Assembly: GCF_900142715.1 (NCBI RefSeq)
Contig: NZ_FRBX01000005.1
Coordinates: 62,001-126,000, forward strand
Reading direction: 5' to 3'
From: Flavobacterium pectinovorum
GTDB taxonomy: Bacteria; Bacteroidota; Bacteroidia; Flavobacteriales; Flavobacteriaceae
Length of the DNA stretch: 64,000 bases
Within the stretch, counting starts at the first letter, position 1, and each line of letters starts with the position of its first letter. The translations under genes were made by a program, and so were the position numbers. This document shows, one piece after another, positions 15,299 to 23,583 of the stretch. The notes under the pieces were generated by a model, which worked only from the letters and a program-made list of their open reading frames with translations, did no database searches and was not told the DNA's origin.

Positions 15299-17929
15299 TT
15301 ATTTTTTCTTTTTAAATAAACCATTTAGTAAGTCACTGGCTTTTTTAGTAGCTTCCTGAGTATTTTTTTCTTTCTCAGTTGCTGCGGCTTGCGTAGTGTC
15401 TTTTGCTTTTGTGTTTTTATTAATCAAATCAGAAAGTGCTGATGCTCCTTTTTGAGTTAATTTCTCTTTTTGCTGATTAGCAACCTGAGAAGCTAAACTG
15501 CTAACAGCGCTTTTCATATCTGTTGATACTTTTGGATTTGAGAAATTACCTGTAACCAATGCATTAATAGGAATGTTATCCAGTTTTGCAGCATCTGCTG
15601 GAGATAATTTAGCCAGGAATGCATTTGCTTCAGTTCCTAAATATTTAGCCGGAACATCTAATTTTAAGTTGTAACTCATCGTTTGGTCAAAACCGTGTGT
15701 TCCTCCAACTGTAACTTTAATATCCTGATATTTAATGTCAAATGGTTTTACGTTAACTTTTCCATCATCAAAAGTCAAAGCCATTTTTACATCATTTAGG
15801 TTTAATTTACTCATATCAAGAAACTTAATATTTGATGTCAATGAGTTTAAAACTGTTGAATTTTTTGCATTTACCGTAGTTGAAAGCAATTGACCTATTA
15901 AATCTCCCGAAAGCGATTTTAAATCCGGAGTCAATTCATTTGCATCAAGATTTCCGTTTAATTTGATAGTCGAATTCAATTTTCCATTGATGATTCCTGC
16001 CAAAGGAGCAATTTTTTTCATCATGTCTAATTGTGTAAAAGTCTGCGCAATATCAACCTGATTGAAACCTAAATTCATATCAAATGTTGGTACTTTTGCT
16101 TTTGTCGAAACAGCTCCGGTTAAACCAATTGTTCCGCCAAAAATTGAGGTTTTAAAGTTCTCTAAAAGCGCTTTTTCATCTTTGATAATCAACTTTCCTG
16201 AAACATCTTTTAATTTTAAATTGTCATACAAAACAGTATTTGCTTTTGCATTCAAAGTACAGTTTAAAAACGCAGGAATCTTCATTGCTTCAGCAGGTTT
16301 TGCCGATGTAGCTTTTGTTTCGGTTTCTGCTCCGCCTGTAGTGGCAGGTTTAGCAGGTTCTCCGGAAGTCATAAAATCATCAACAGCTAATTGATTTGAG
16401 CTCATGTTGAAATTTCCTTTTAGCTCTTGTTTTTTAAACATAAAACCATAGAAATTTTCTAAAACTCCATTAATGCTAATATCACTTTTTCCTGTAGTAG
16501 CATCAAATTTTTTCAGATTGATTGTACTCGTATTGAATTCAACCAAAGCCGTACTGATATTCATAGATTTATTGTTTTCATCAGTATATTTAAATCCTGA
16601 CAAACTCATAGTTCCGGCATTTTTGATGTTTTGATATTGACTTTTTTCTACAGAAGCCATATCAAATTCTGTTGTAACATCAGCTTTTAAAATACCAGCC
16701 AAAGGTTTATCCAATTTTACAGGATATGCTTTTGAAAGATTGGCTAAATTAACAGTTCCTTTTAATGCCGCTTTTACCAACGGATTAATAGTTATGTTTC
16801 TCACATTCGCTTTAGCGCTAAAAATATCCTGATCAATTCTAAACGAAAGTTTATCCAGATTAACGTAAGTATCATTCAAAATACCCGTTTCGTTGATAAT
16901 TTTAGTATCAATTACAATATTCTGAACTGATTTTGGCAGATTCGGATATTGAAAAGAAGAATTGTTTGAAGCAATAGCAATATTGAATTTTGGTACAGTT
17001 GTATCTGTTAATTCTCCTTTTGCAAAACCAACAACAGTAAAGTCACCGGTTGTTTTAACGCCTTCTAAACTTGAAGAATAAGCGGAAGGAATTAAGCCCA
17101 GGAAGTTAGTAAACGACGAAGTTGGCGTTTTAAATTTCAAGTCATAAATCTGACCTTTTTCTACCATTTGGATAAATCCGTCAAATTCTAAAGGCAATTG
17201 ATTGATTAAAGCTTTGTTTTCTTTAAATGTATATTTGCTTTTTTCCAGATCGATCCCTAAAACAGCATCTAAAGTCAGTTTTACATTTTTCATGTAATTC
17301 ATCTTATCCATATCCAAAGAAACATTGGCTGTAGATTTTGTTGTTAAATCAAGCTTAGAATTGGTAAAGTCTCCCGTTCCTTCGTGATTTAAACTGTCAA
17401 TTACCATTTTTATTTTAGAACCCTGATCAATATATCTAAAAGTAAAATTCTCGATTTTGTAGTTCTGGATCTTTAAAGAAAGCGGTTTGCTTGCTTCGTC
17501 TGTTTTTGTTTCGTCTTTTTTATCTTTTAAAGCGATATCGAAGTTTCCAACACCATCTTTATTAAAAATGATATTGATTAAACCATTTGTAGAACTGATT
17601 CCCTCAATGCTCATAGGTTCATCTTTTCCTTTAAAAAGTTCTTTAATACTCATCTTTAAGTTCAATTCTCCTAACGAAACTAAAGTATCGCCTTCAAAAG
17701 GAGCTTTGTTGATGATGACCAATTTCTCGATTCCAACAGTAGCATTTGGGAAGTTTTTAAACAAACTTAAATCAGCGTCAGCAAAACTCACTTTTGCATC
17801 TACACTTTCATTAATTGCATCTGTAATTTTTGCTTTGATCTGATCTTTAAAAAGATAAGGAATGGCAAATAGTGCGGCAATGATGACCACAAAAACAATC
17901 GCGGTGATTTTTAAAATTTTCTTTAACAT
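15299..17929 (-). CDS. AsmA family protein
   Basis: 876 residues. One N-terminal membrane helix (ITAIVFVVIIAALFAIPYLF, about 7-26) is followed by the AsmA N-terminal motif (KAKITDAINESVDAKVSFADADLSLFKNFPNATVGIEKL) and a long periplasmic beta-rich region, ending with the AsmA C-terminal domain (about 590-800) and a low-complexity tail rich in Lys, Ala and Thr with a final KKKK. AsmA-type proteins are elongated lipid-transfer bridges between inner and outer membranes, and length and layout fit. A possible minus-strand promoter lies at 17984-18018. Likely monocistronic. Confidence 0.88.
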   Translation of the reverse strand: MLKKILKITAIVFVVIIAALFAIPYLFKDQIKAKITDAINESVDAKVSFADADLSLFKNFPNATVGIEKLVIINKAPFEGDTLVSLGELNLKMSIKELFKGKDEPMSIEGISSTNGLINIIFNKDGVGNFDIALKDKKDETKTDEASKPLSLKIQNYKIENFTFRYIDQGSKIKMVIDSLNHEGTGDFTNSKLDLTTKSTANVSLDMDKMNYMKNVKLTLDAVLGIDLEKSKYTFKENKALINQLPLEFDGFIQMVEKGQIYDLKFKTPTSSFTNFLGLIPSAYSSSLEGVKTTGDFTVVGFAKGELTDTTVPKFNIAIASNNSSFQYPNLPKSVQNIVIDTKIINETGILNDTYVNLDKLSFRIDQDIFSAKANVRNITINPLVKAALKGTVNLANLSKAYPVKLDKPLAGILKADVTTEFDMASVEKSQYQNIKNAGTMSLSGFKYTDENNKSMNISTALVEFNTSTINLKKFDATTGKSDISINGVLENFYGFMFKKQELKGNFNMSSNQLAVDDFMTSGEPAKPATTGGAETETKATSAKPAEAMKIPAFLNCTLNAKANTVLYDNLKLKDVSGKLIIKDEKALLENFKTSIFGGTIGLTGAVSTKAKVPTFDMNLGFNQVDIAQTFTQLDMMKKIAPLAGIINGKLNSTIKLNGNLDANELTPDLKSLSGDLIGQLLSTTVNAKNSTVLNSLTSNIKFLDMSKLNLNDVKMALTFDDGKVNVKPFDIKYQDIKVTVGGTHGFDQTMSYNLKLDVPAKYLGTEANAFLAKLSPADAAKLDNIPINALVTGNFSNPKVSTDMKSAVSSLASQVANQQKEKLTQKGASALSDLINKNTKAKDTTQAAATEKEKNTQEATKKASDLLNGLFKKKK

Positions 17930-17983
17930 AATTAATTATAGATTTGAGGTTTTAGGGTTCTTAATTTATACATATTATTCTTG

Positions 17984-18018
17984 CAAAAATAAACTTTTAA
18001 TGTAAAATATATTTCAAA
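17984..18018 (-). promoter_or_regulatory. Probable promoter of the AsmA gene
   Basis: Minus strand: TTTG (18018-18015), a 23-nt spacer, TATTTTTG (17991-17984). The -7 box is perfect; the spacer is at the long end. The 17930-18314 gap also holds an inverted repeat (18034-18075) and the terminator of the next gene; nothing else is evident. Confidence 0.5.
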
Positions 18019-18033
18019 TTTATCATAAAAAAC

Positions 18034-18075
18034 AATAGCCTGCCGTAATCGAATTTCGATTATGGGCAAGCTATC
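18034..18075. repeat. Imperfect inverted repeat upstream of the AsmA gene
   Basis: ATAGCCTGCCGTAATCGAA and TTTCGATTATGGGCAAGCTAT are near-complementary over about 20 nt with almost no loop. No T-run in a useful place for either neighbour, so it is more likely an intergenic repeat than a terminator. Confidence 0.5.
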
Positions 18076-18263
18076 AAAAAAAAATAAATTATTCTTAAAT
18101 ATTTTTAAAACTTTATGATATGTATTCTGATTTATCTGATCCTGTAATTTTTTGCTAAAATAATCGGTACAGCCCGCAAAAGCTGTTAAGTAGAAATTAA
18201 CTTTGAGTTAATTAAAACAGAATTTAGTGTTATGTATGCTAAGAAATTGTTTTGATAAAAAGA

Positions 18264-18297
18264 AAAAATCCGTTTGAAGTTATTCAAACGGATTTTT
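18264..18297 (-). terminator. Rho-independent terminator after the secreted hydrolase gene
   Basis: Perfect 15-bp stem AAAAATCCGTTTGAA (18264-18278), loop GTTA, complement 18283-18297. Confidence 0.92.
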
Positions 18298-18314
18298 GTA
18301 TCCAGATCGTTGAT

Positions 18315-19262
18315 TTATTTTTGAATAAAAGAAACAATTTTATTCACCATTTCTTCTGAAATTGGCAAGGTTTCGTTGCTGTAGCTTGCAAAATTTTCCT
18401 GTTGGTCACCTTCGATAATTTTCATGATATGATTCATTTTGTCAATTATCAAAAGTTCTGAATTTTTGCTGGCCTGCGATAAATTTTCGGCATCTTTTAC
18501 TGTTACTTGTAAATCCTTATTTCCCTGCAGAATTAAAATAGGAACATTTAATTTTTTAATTTCTACCGAAGGATCATATTTAAACCACGAAATTATATAA
18601 GGCTGAATGCTTGGTCTGAAAAGTGAATTTAGCATTGGATCAACCTTTTTTACTTTATTTCCGTTTTTCAGACTATCAATAATTGGAAAGGTCATTTCTT
18701 CAATTTGCTTATTTGATTTAGATGCAATTTGCGTTTTGATAAGTTTGTCTGCAGATTCTCCAGAGCCTGCAATAGAAATGAATTTATCAGCTTTTGTACC
18801 CGCAATCATTCCAATTAACGAGCCTTCACTATGCCCAATGACAGTTAATTTTGAGAAACGTTTGTCTTGTTTTAATAAATTAATCCAGCTTTTTGCATCT
18901 TCGATATAATGTTCAAATACCAAACTTGATTCAGGACCGGCAGCTGCTTTGCTTTCGCCAATTCCGCGTTTATCAAATCGTAATGATGCAATTCCGTTTT
19001 TTGCCAGCGCTTCTGCCAGCATTTTTAAGGAATTGTTTTTCATCATCGGATTATTTCCGTTTCTGTCCGTTGGTCCCGAACCTGAAATAATTAAGGCAAC
19101 AGGGTATTTTTTAGTTAAATCCGGCGTGGTTAAAGTTCCGTAAATCTCATCTTTATTGATTTTTAAAACAAGATTGCTTTCCGTAAATTTTGTTTCACTT
19201 TTGCTTTGGGCATTTATGAAATTTACAAAAACAACAAATAAAACGGCGACTATTTTTTTCAT
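18315..19262 (-). CDS. Secreted alpha/beta hydrolase
   Basis: 315 residues with an N-terminal signal peptide (MKKIVAVLFVVFVNFINA, cleavage before QSKSE). The fold shows LIISGSGPTDRNGNNP (oxyanion region, about 53-68), nucleophile elbow GHSEGS (about 144-149), acid region LQGNKDLQV and catalytic His in DKMNHIMK. It resembles the periplasmic/secreted hydrolase group near family S9 peptidases and acyl esterases. Only 7 nt separate it from sppA upstream, so the two are co-transcribed. Substrate unknown. Confidence 0.85.
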   Translation of the reverse strand: MKKIVAVLFVVFVNFINAQSKSETKFTESNLVLKINKDEIYGTLTTPDLTKKYPVALIISGSGPTDRNGNNPMMKNNSLKMLAEALAKNGIASLRFDKRGIGESKAAAGPESSLVFEHYIEDAKSWINLLKQDKRFSKLTVIGHSEGSLIGMIAGTKADKFISIAGSGESADKLIKTQIASKSNKQIEEMTFPIIDSLKNGNKVKKVDPMLNSLFRPSIQPYIISWFKYDPSVEIKKLNVPILILQGNKDLQVTVKDAENLSQASKNSELLIIDKMNHIMKIIEGDQQENFASYSNETLPISEEMVNKIVSFIQK

Positions 19263-19269
19263 TGTTGAA

Positions 19270-21027
19270 TTATTTAATATTTAATCCAAAAGGCATCATT
19301 GCCTGAACCCCTTTTTGTTTTTGAAGTCTTTTTACCTGTTCGATCAGCATATAGTTTTCGGCACCAATTTCTTCTTTTATAAAAGCTTCTTTAGATTTTG
19401 CAAAAGGCAAACCAGATAATACATCGTTGAATGTTTTTTCGTATTCAGGATAGTTTTGTGTACTGTATGATTTTGTTTTGGAAATTCTTGCAGCTTCGGC
19501 GATAGCGTCATCCAAACCACCGATTTTATCTACTAAACCAATTTTTATTGCCTGAGATCCAGACCATACTCTTCCTTGTGCAATAGAATCTACCTGTGCA
19601 AAAGTCATTTTTCGGCCTTGCGCCACATGAGTTACAAAAGTGTTGTAAATTTTTTCTACTCCTTCTAATGTAAAAGCTTTAAATTTTTCATCAACAGGAA
19701 CAAATGGGCTGTAATTTGCTGAGTTTTCGTGTGTTTTTACTTGCTCAGTATTAATTCCGAGTTTATTGGCTAGCGGACTAAAGTTTGGCAGAATTCCGAA
19801 AACTCCAATAGAACCGGTAATCGTATTTTTTTCTGCAAAAATTTTATTGGCATTACAAGCAATGTAATAACCACCGGAAGCCGCATAATTACCCATAGAA
19901 ACAACAACGGGTTTTACTTTTTTGGTAATTTCAATTTCTCTCCAAATCAAATCAGAAGTCAAAGCGCTTCCGCCCGGACTGTCAATTCGAAGCACGATTG
20001 CTTTTACATCTTCATCTTTGCGCGCTTCCTGCAAAGAACGACGCATTGCGCCTTCGCCAATTACGGTTACATCGCCTTCACCACTTTCGATTTCTCCCTG
20101 AGCATAAATAATGGCAATTTGATCACTTGATGTATTGGTTAAAGCAGTTGTGATATTATTTTGTGTATAATCTAAAATCGAAATTTTGTTATAATCGTCA
20201 TCTCCGGTTACTTTCAATTGTTTTTTAATGGCATTATGATAAACATCTTCATAAGCTACAATATCTACTAGATTTTCTCTTTTTGCCATTTCAGGTGTTC
20301 TGGCCAATAAACCGTTTGCAATTTCATTTAATTTGGCAACGGGAATATTTCTACTTTTCGAAATATCTTCAGATACATTTGTCCAGATAGAATTTAAAAG
20401 CGCAGTTATTTGTTCTCTGTTGGCGTCGCTCATTTTGTTCTCTAAAAACGGCTCAACGGCACTTTTGTATTTCCCGTGACGAATTACTTCCATATGAATG
20501 CCCGATTTGTCCTGAAAATCCTTAAAAAACATCACTTCAGATGAAAGCCCTTTAAAATCAAGATCTCCTGCAGGATTCAAATAAATAGTATTGGCAACAG
20601 AATTTAAATAATACTCTTTTTGAGAAAATGAATTGGCGTAAGCCCAAACAAATTTTCCTGATTTTTTAAAGCTTTCCAATGCATTTCGTAAATCTTTATA
20701 TTGCGCCAATCCTAACGAAGATTCATCATTTAAAATAGAAATTCCTTTAATGTTGTCGTCTGTTTTTGCAGCCTCAATAGCATTGATTACATCGCTTAAA
20801 CCAACTTCCTTTTTATCAGAGAAAACCGTTACCCAGGGATCTTTATATTTTCCGGCATAATCATTATTGATTTTTTTCAAATCTAATTCTATAACAGAAT
20901 CAGCTTTGACTGAAACGGTATCTTCTCCTCCAAAAATAGCACCAATAAGAATTACCCCAAAAAAGAATAACATGATAAAAACAAAAATACCAATAACATT
21001 GGCAATTACATTTCCTAGAAATTTCAT
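19270..21027 (-). CDS. sppA: Signal peptide peptidase SppA, 67K type
   Basis: 585 residues in two SppA repeats as in E. coli. An N-terminal membrane anchor (about 8-32) is followed by the first domain with general-base Lys188 in RHGKYKSAVEPF and the second with nucleophile Ser384 in NYAASGGYYIA. SPGGSALTSDL (350-360) is the oxyanion strand. It degrades signal peptides left in the inner membrane after secretion. Operon with the secreted hydrolase downstream; divergent from folK-dNK across a 137-nt gap. Confidence 0.95.
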   Translation of the reverse strand: MKFLGNVIANVIGIFVFIMLFFFGVILIGAIFGGEDTVSVKADSVIELDLKKINNDYAGKYKDPWVTVFSDKKEVGLSDVINAIEAAKTDDNIKGISILNDESSLGLAQYKDLRNALESFKKSGKFVWAYANSFSQKEYYLNSVANTIYLNPAGDLDFKGLSSEVMFFKDFQDKSGIHMEVIRHGKYKSAVEPFLENKMSDANREQITALLNSIWTNVSEDISKSRNIPVAKLNEIANGLLARTPEMAKRENLVDIVAYEDVYHNAIKKQLKVTGDDDYNKISILDYTQNNITTALTNTSSDQIAIIYAQGEIESGEGDVTVIGEGAMRRSLQEARKDEDVKAIVLRIDSPGGSALTSDLIWREIEITKKVKPVVVSMGNYAASGGYYIACNANKIFAEKNTITGSIGVFGILPNFSPLANKLGINTEQVKTHENSANYSPFVPVDEKFKAFTLEGVEKIYNTFVTHVAQGRKMTFAQVDSIAQGRVWSGSQAIKIGLVDKIGGLDDAIAEAARISKTKSYSTQNYPEYEKTFNDVLSGLPFAKSKEAFIKEEIGAENYMLIEQVKRLQKQKGVQAMMPFGLNIK

Positions 21028-21164
21028 AAAATATATTTTTTAATATGTAGCAAAAAAGAGTAAGAAGTTACAAATTTTAATGCACAAATTCATAATTAAA
21101 TTCAGAACTCGTTTCACAAATATATTGTTAATTCTAAAATAGATTTAGTTAATTTGCATTAATT

Positions 21165-22298
21165 ATGAAATCACAGCATCAGGTCGTTTTATCTATAGGC
21201 AGTAATCAGGGAAACCGGTTGGCAAACATCGAAAGTTGTATTGCGTTAATACATCAGGAAGTGGGAACCGTAATCGAGGTTTCAAAACTATATGAAACAC
21301 CCGCCTGGGGATTTGAAAGTGATGCTTTTTACAATTGTGCCTTGCTTTTACACAGTAACTTATCGGCACAAAAAATATTAAATCAGGTTTTAAAAGTCGA
21401 AAAACAATTAGGCAGAATCCGTTTAAATCAAGAAGGATATCAGTCAAGAATTATTGATATTGATTTGATTGTTTTTGATAATGAAATTATCGAATCTGAA
21501 AAACTTACCATTCCGCATCCTTTAATGCAAAACCGAAATTTTGTATTACTGCCCATGCGCGATTTAAAATTAGACTGGAAACATCCCGTTTTACATAAAA
21601 CTATAAATGAATTAATTGCCAGTACTCCGGATGACAGCTCTTGTACTGTGGTTCAGGATTTGAAAAGTCCTTTACGGGAAATACCCTTAGAGAACTATAA
21701 TTATATTGCTTTTGAAGGAAATATCGGAGCGGGAAAAACAACTTTGGTACACAAAATTGCAGAAGATTTTAATGCTAAAACCGTTTTAGAGCGTTTTGCA
21801 GATAATCCGTTTTTGCCTAAATTTTATAAAGATCAAAACAGGTACGCTTTTCCGCTCGAAATGTCTTTTTTAGCCGACAGATATCAGCAATTATCAGACG
21901 ATTTGGCTCAATTTGATTTATTCAAAGATTTTATCGTAGCCGATTATCATATTTTTAAATCATTGATTTTTGCTAAAATTACTTTGCAGGAAGATGAATA
22001 TCGTTTGTACCGAAATTTATTCGACATTATTTATAAGGAAATGCCAAAGCCGGATTTGTATATTTATTTGTACCAAAACACTGGACGTTTATTGGAAAAC
22101 ATCAAAAAACGCGGACGTGCTTACGAACAAAATATAGAAGGAGATTATCTGGATAAAATCAATAACGGATATCTGGAATACATCAAATCTCAAACTGATT
22201 TGAATGTTTTAATTATCGATGTCTCTAATCGTGATTTTGTAAAAAACCACGAAGATTACCTTTTTATTTTAAACGAAATTCAGAAGAAATTGAATTAA
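21165..22298 (+). CDS. folK: Fusion: HPPK (FolK) plus deoxynucleoside kinase
   Basis: 377 residues, two enzymes in one chain. Residues about 5-155 are 6-hydroxymethyl-7,8-dihydropterin pyrophosphokinase (LSIGSNQGNR; metal-binding RIIDIDLIVFD at 95-105), a folate-synthesis step. Residues about 177-377 are a deoxyadenosine/deoxyguanosine-type kinase: P-loop GNIGAGKT (185-192), LERFADNPFLPKFYKD, DYHIFKSLIFA and the lid-like KKRGRAYEQNIEGDYL. The linker is short (about 155-176). The fusion occurs in other Bacteroidota. It joins folate and deoxynucleotide salvage in one protein; whether the halves communicate is unknown. Confidence 0.92.
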   Translation: MKSQHQVVLSIGSNQGNRLANIESCIALIHQEVGTVIEVSKLYETPAWGFESDAFYNCALLLHSNLSAQKILNQVLKVEKQLGRIRLNQEGYQSRIIDIDLIVFDNEIIESEKLTIPHPLMQNRNFVLLPMRDLKLDWKHPVLHKTINELIASTPDDSSCTVVQDLKSPLREIPLENYNYIAFEGNIGAGKTTLVHKIAEDFNAKTVLERFADNPFLPKFYKDQNRYAFPLEMSFLADRYQQLSDDLAQFDLFKDFIVADYHIFKSLIFAKITLQEDEYRLYRNLFDIIYKEMPKPDLYIYLYQNTGRLLENIKKRGRAYEQNIEGDYLDKINNGYLEYIKSQTDLNVLIIDVSNRDFVKNHEDYLFILNEIQKKLN

Positions 22299-22328
22299 TG
22301 TGGTAATGTGCCAATTTGGGAATTAGAT

Positions 22329-22391
22329 AATTAGATAATGAAGGTCTTATGCATAAATTATCTAATTGACACATTTTCTCATTATCTAATT
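22329..22391. terminator. Inverted repeat between convergent folK-dNK and trmH-like genes
   Basis: AATTAGATAATGA (22329-22341) pairs with TCATTATCTAATT (22379-22391). The right arm overlaps the stop codon of the minus-strand gene. AT-only stem, so termination is possible but weakly supported. Confidence 0.45.
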
Positions 22392-22920
22392 AAAAATTTA
22401 ATTTTTGAAACAAATCCCAAACAACAATTCCGGCACTTACAGAAATATTTAAGGAATGTTTGGTGCCTAATTGCGGAATTTCAATACAGCCATCACAAAT
22501 AGCAACTGCTTCCTGAGAAACCCCATAAACTTCATTACCAAAAACTAGAGCATATTTTTGATTTTTTTCGACTTTAAAATCCTGAAGAAAAATGGCGCTT
22601 TCAACTTGTTCGATAGCAAGAGTAAGAACATTTTCTTTTTTTAGATTTTCAATTACTTCCAAAACATTTTCATGATGTTCCCAGGCAACGGTTTCGGTAG
22701 CACCAAGAGCGGTTTTATGAATTTCTTTATTTGGAGGAGTTGCTGTAATACCGCACAAAATTATTTTTTCGATCAAAAAAGCATCGGCGGTTCTAAATAC
22801 AGAACCAATATTGTGTAAGCTGCGAATATCATCCAAAACCAAAATTAAAGGGGTTTTGTCTGATTTTTTAAAATCTTCGATAGATTTACGGTCTAGCTCA
22901 CTATTTTCAAGTTTTCTCAT
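22390..22920 (-). CDS. RNA 2'-O-methyltransferase, TrmH/SpoU family
   Basis: 176 residues, the short single-domain form of SpoU methyltransferases. Motif I LVLDDIRSLHNIGSVFRTADAF (about 26-47), motif II ALVFGNEVYGVS (about 126-137) and motif III IEIPQLGTKHSLNISVSAGIVVWDLF (about 145-171) form the trefoil-knot SAM site. It methylates a ribose in tRNA or rRNA in the cytoplasm; length and lack of an extra N-terminal domain argue against RlmB. The exact target cannot be named. Confidence 0.9.
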   Translation of the reverse strand: MRKLENSELDRKSIEDFKKSDKTPLILVLDDIRSLHNIGSVFRTADAFLIEKIILCGITATPPNKEIHKTALGATETVAWEHHENVLEVIENLKKENVLTLAIEQVESAIFLQDFKVEKNQKYALVFGNEVYGVSQEAVAICDGCIEIPQLGTKHSLNISVSAGIVVWDLFQKLNF

Positions 22921-22941
22921 TGTATTGAATTCTGGTCATAA

Positions 22942-22971
22942 AAAAAGCTTCCAAAGATAAGGAAGCTTTTT
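22942..22971 (-). terminator. Terminator after the DUF1573 gene
   Basis: AAAAAGCTTCC (22942-22952) / GGAAGCTTTTT (22961-22971), giving a U-tail on the minus strand. Confidence 0.85.
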
Positions 22972-22996
22972 CGATTTATTTTATTTGTTTTTCAGA

Positions 22997-23428
22997 TTAG
23001 CTTTTTACTGGATCTGGTAAAACAGTACCTTTAATAGTAAGCACTTTTGTTGGTTGTCCTTCTGCATTTGAAGTAACAGTTACAGTTTTTGTAAAAGCAC
23101 CAACTCTGTCAGTAGCATATTTTACACCAATAATACCTTTAGCGCCCGGAGCAATTGGCTCTTTTGGTGTAGTTGGTACAGTACAACCACAAGATCCTTG
23201 TGTATTTGTAATGATTAATGGTTTAGTTCCGTTGTTTACGAAAACAAACTCACGTTTTCCATCAGCATTGTGAGCGATAGTTCCGTAATCAATAGTTTCA
23301 GTTTCAAAAGCCATTCCGGCTCCTTCAATTTTAGCAACTTTTGCAGCTTTAGCTTTCTTAGTACTTTGAGCGTTAGAAGCAGTAATTCCAACTACAGCCA
23401 ACATAGCGAATAAAATTATTTTTTTCAT
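22997..23428 (-). CDS. DUF1573 domain protein, exported
   Basis: 143 residues. Signal peptide MKKIILFAMLAVVGITASNAQ. The DUF1573 (immunoglobulin-like) domain covers about residues 40-140: FETETIDYGTIAHNADGKREFVFVNNGTKPLIITNTQGSCGCTVPTTPKEPIAPGAKGIIGVKY. The CGC motif (about 92-94) is invariant in the family. Periplasmic or surface protein, role unknown but very common in Bacteroidota. Own promoter and terminator, so monocistronic; divergent from mutS. Confidence 0.9.
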   Translation of the reverse strand: MKKIILFAMLAVVGITASNAQSTKKAKAAKVAKIEGAGMAFETETIDYGTIAHNADGKREFVFVNNGTKPLIITNTQGSCGCTVPTTPKEPIAPGAKGIIGVKYATDRVGAFTKTVTVTSNAEGQPTKVLTIKGTVLPDPVKS

Positions 23429-23453
23429 CTTTTAAGAGTCTTTTTAATTATGA

Positions 23454-23461
23454 CAAATCTA
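23454..23461 (-). promoter_or_regulatory. -7 promoter element of the DUF1573 gene
   Basis: Minus strand TAGATTTG, a perfect TAnnTTTG, about 26 nt before the start codon. No clear -33 box. Confidence 0.55.
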
Positions 23462-23583
23462 TATAAAATTCTTATATCTGAACTTAAAATATTCTTAAAA
23501 TATTTTAATTTTTATAGCACTTCGATATTCCTTCAAAATATTATAAATTCGCTGTCTTAATTTTCATTTAAAAAAACAATAAT

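Noticed and set aside
23429-23583. Riboswitch or leader RNA before mutS
   Set aside because: AT-rich, no conserved stem pattern beyond a -7 box for the divergent gene.
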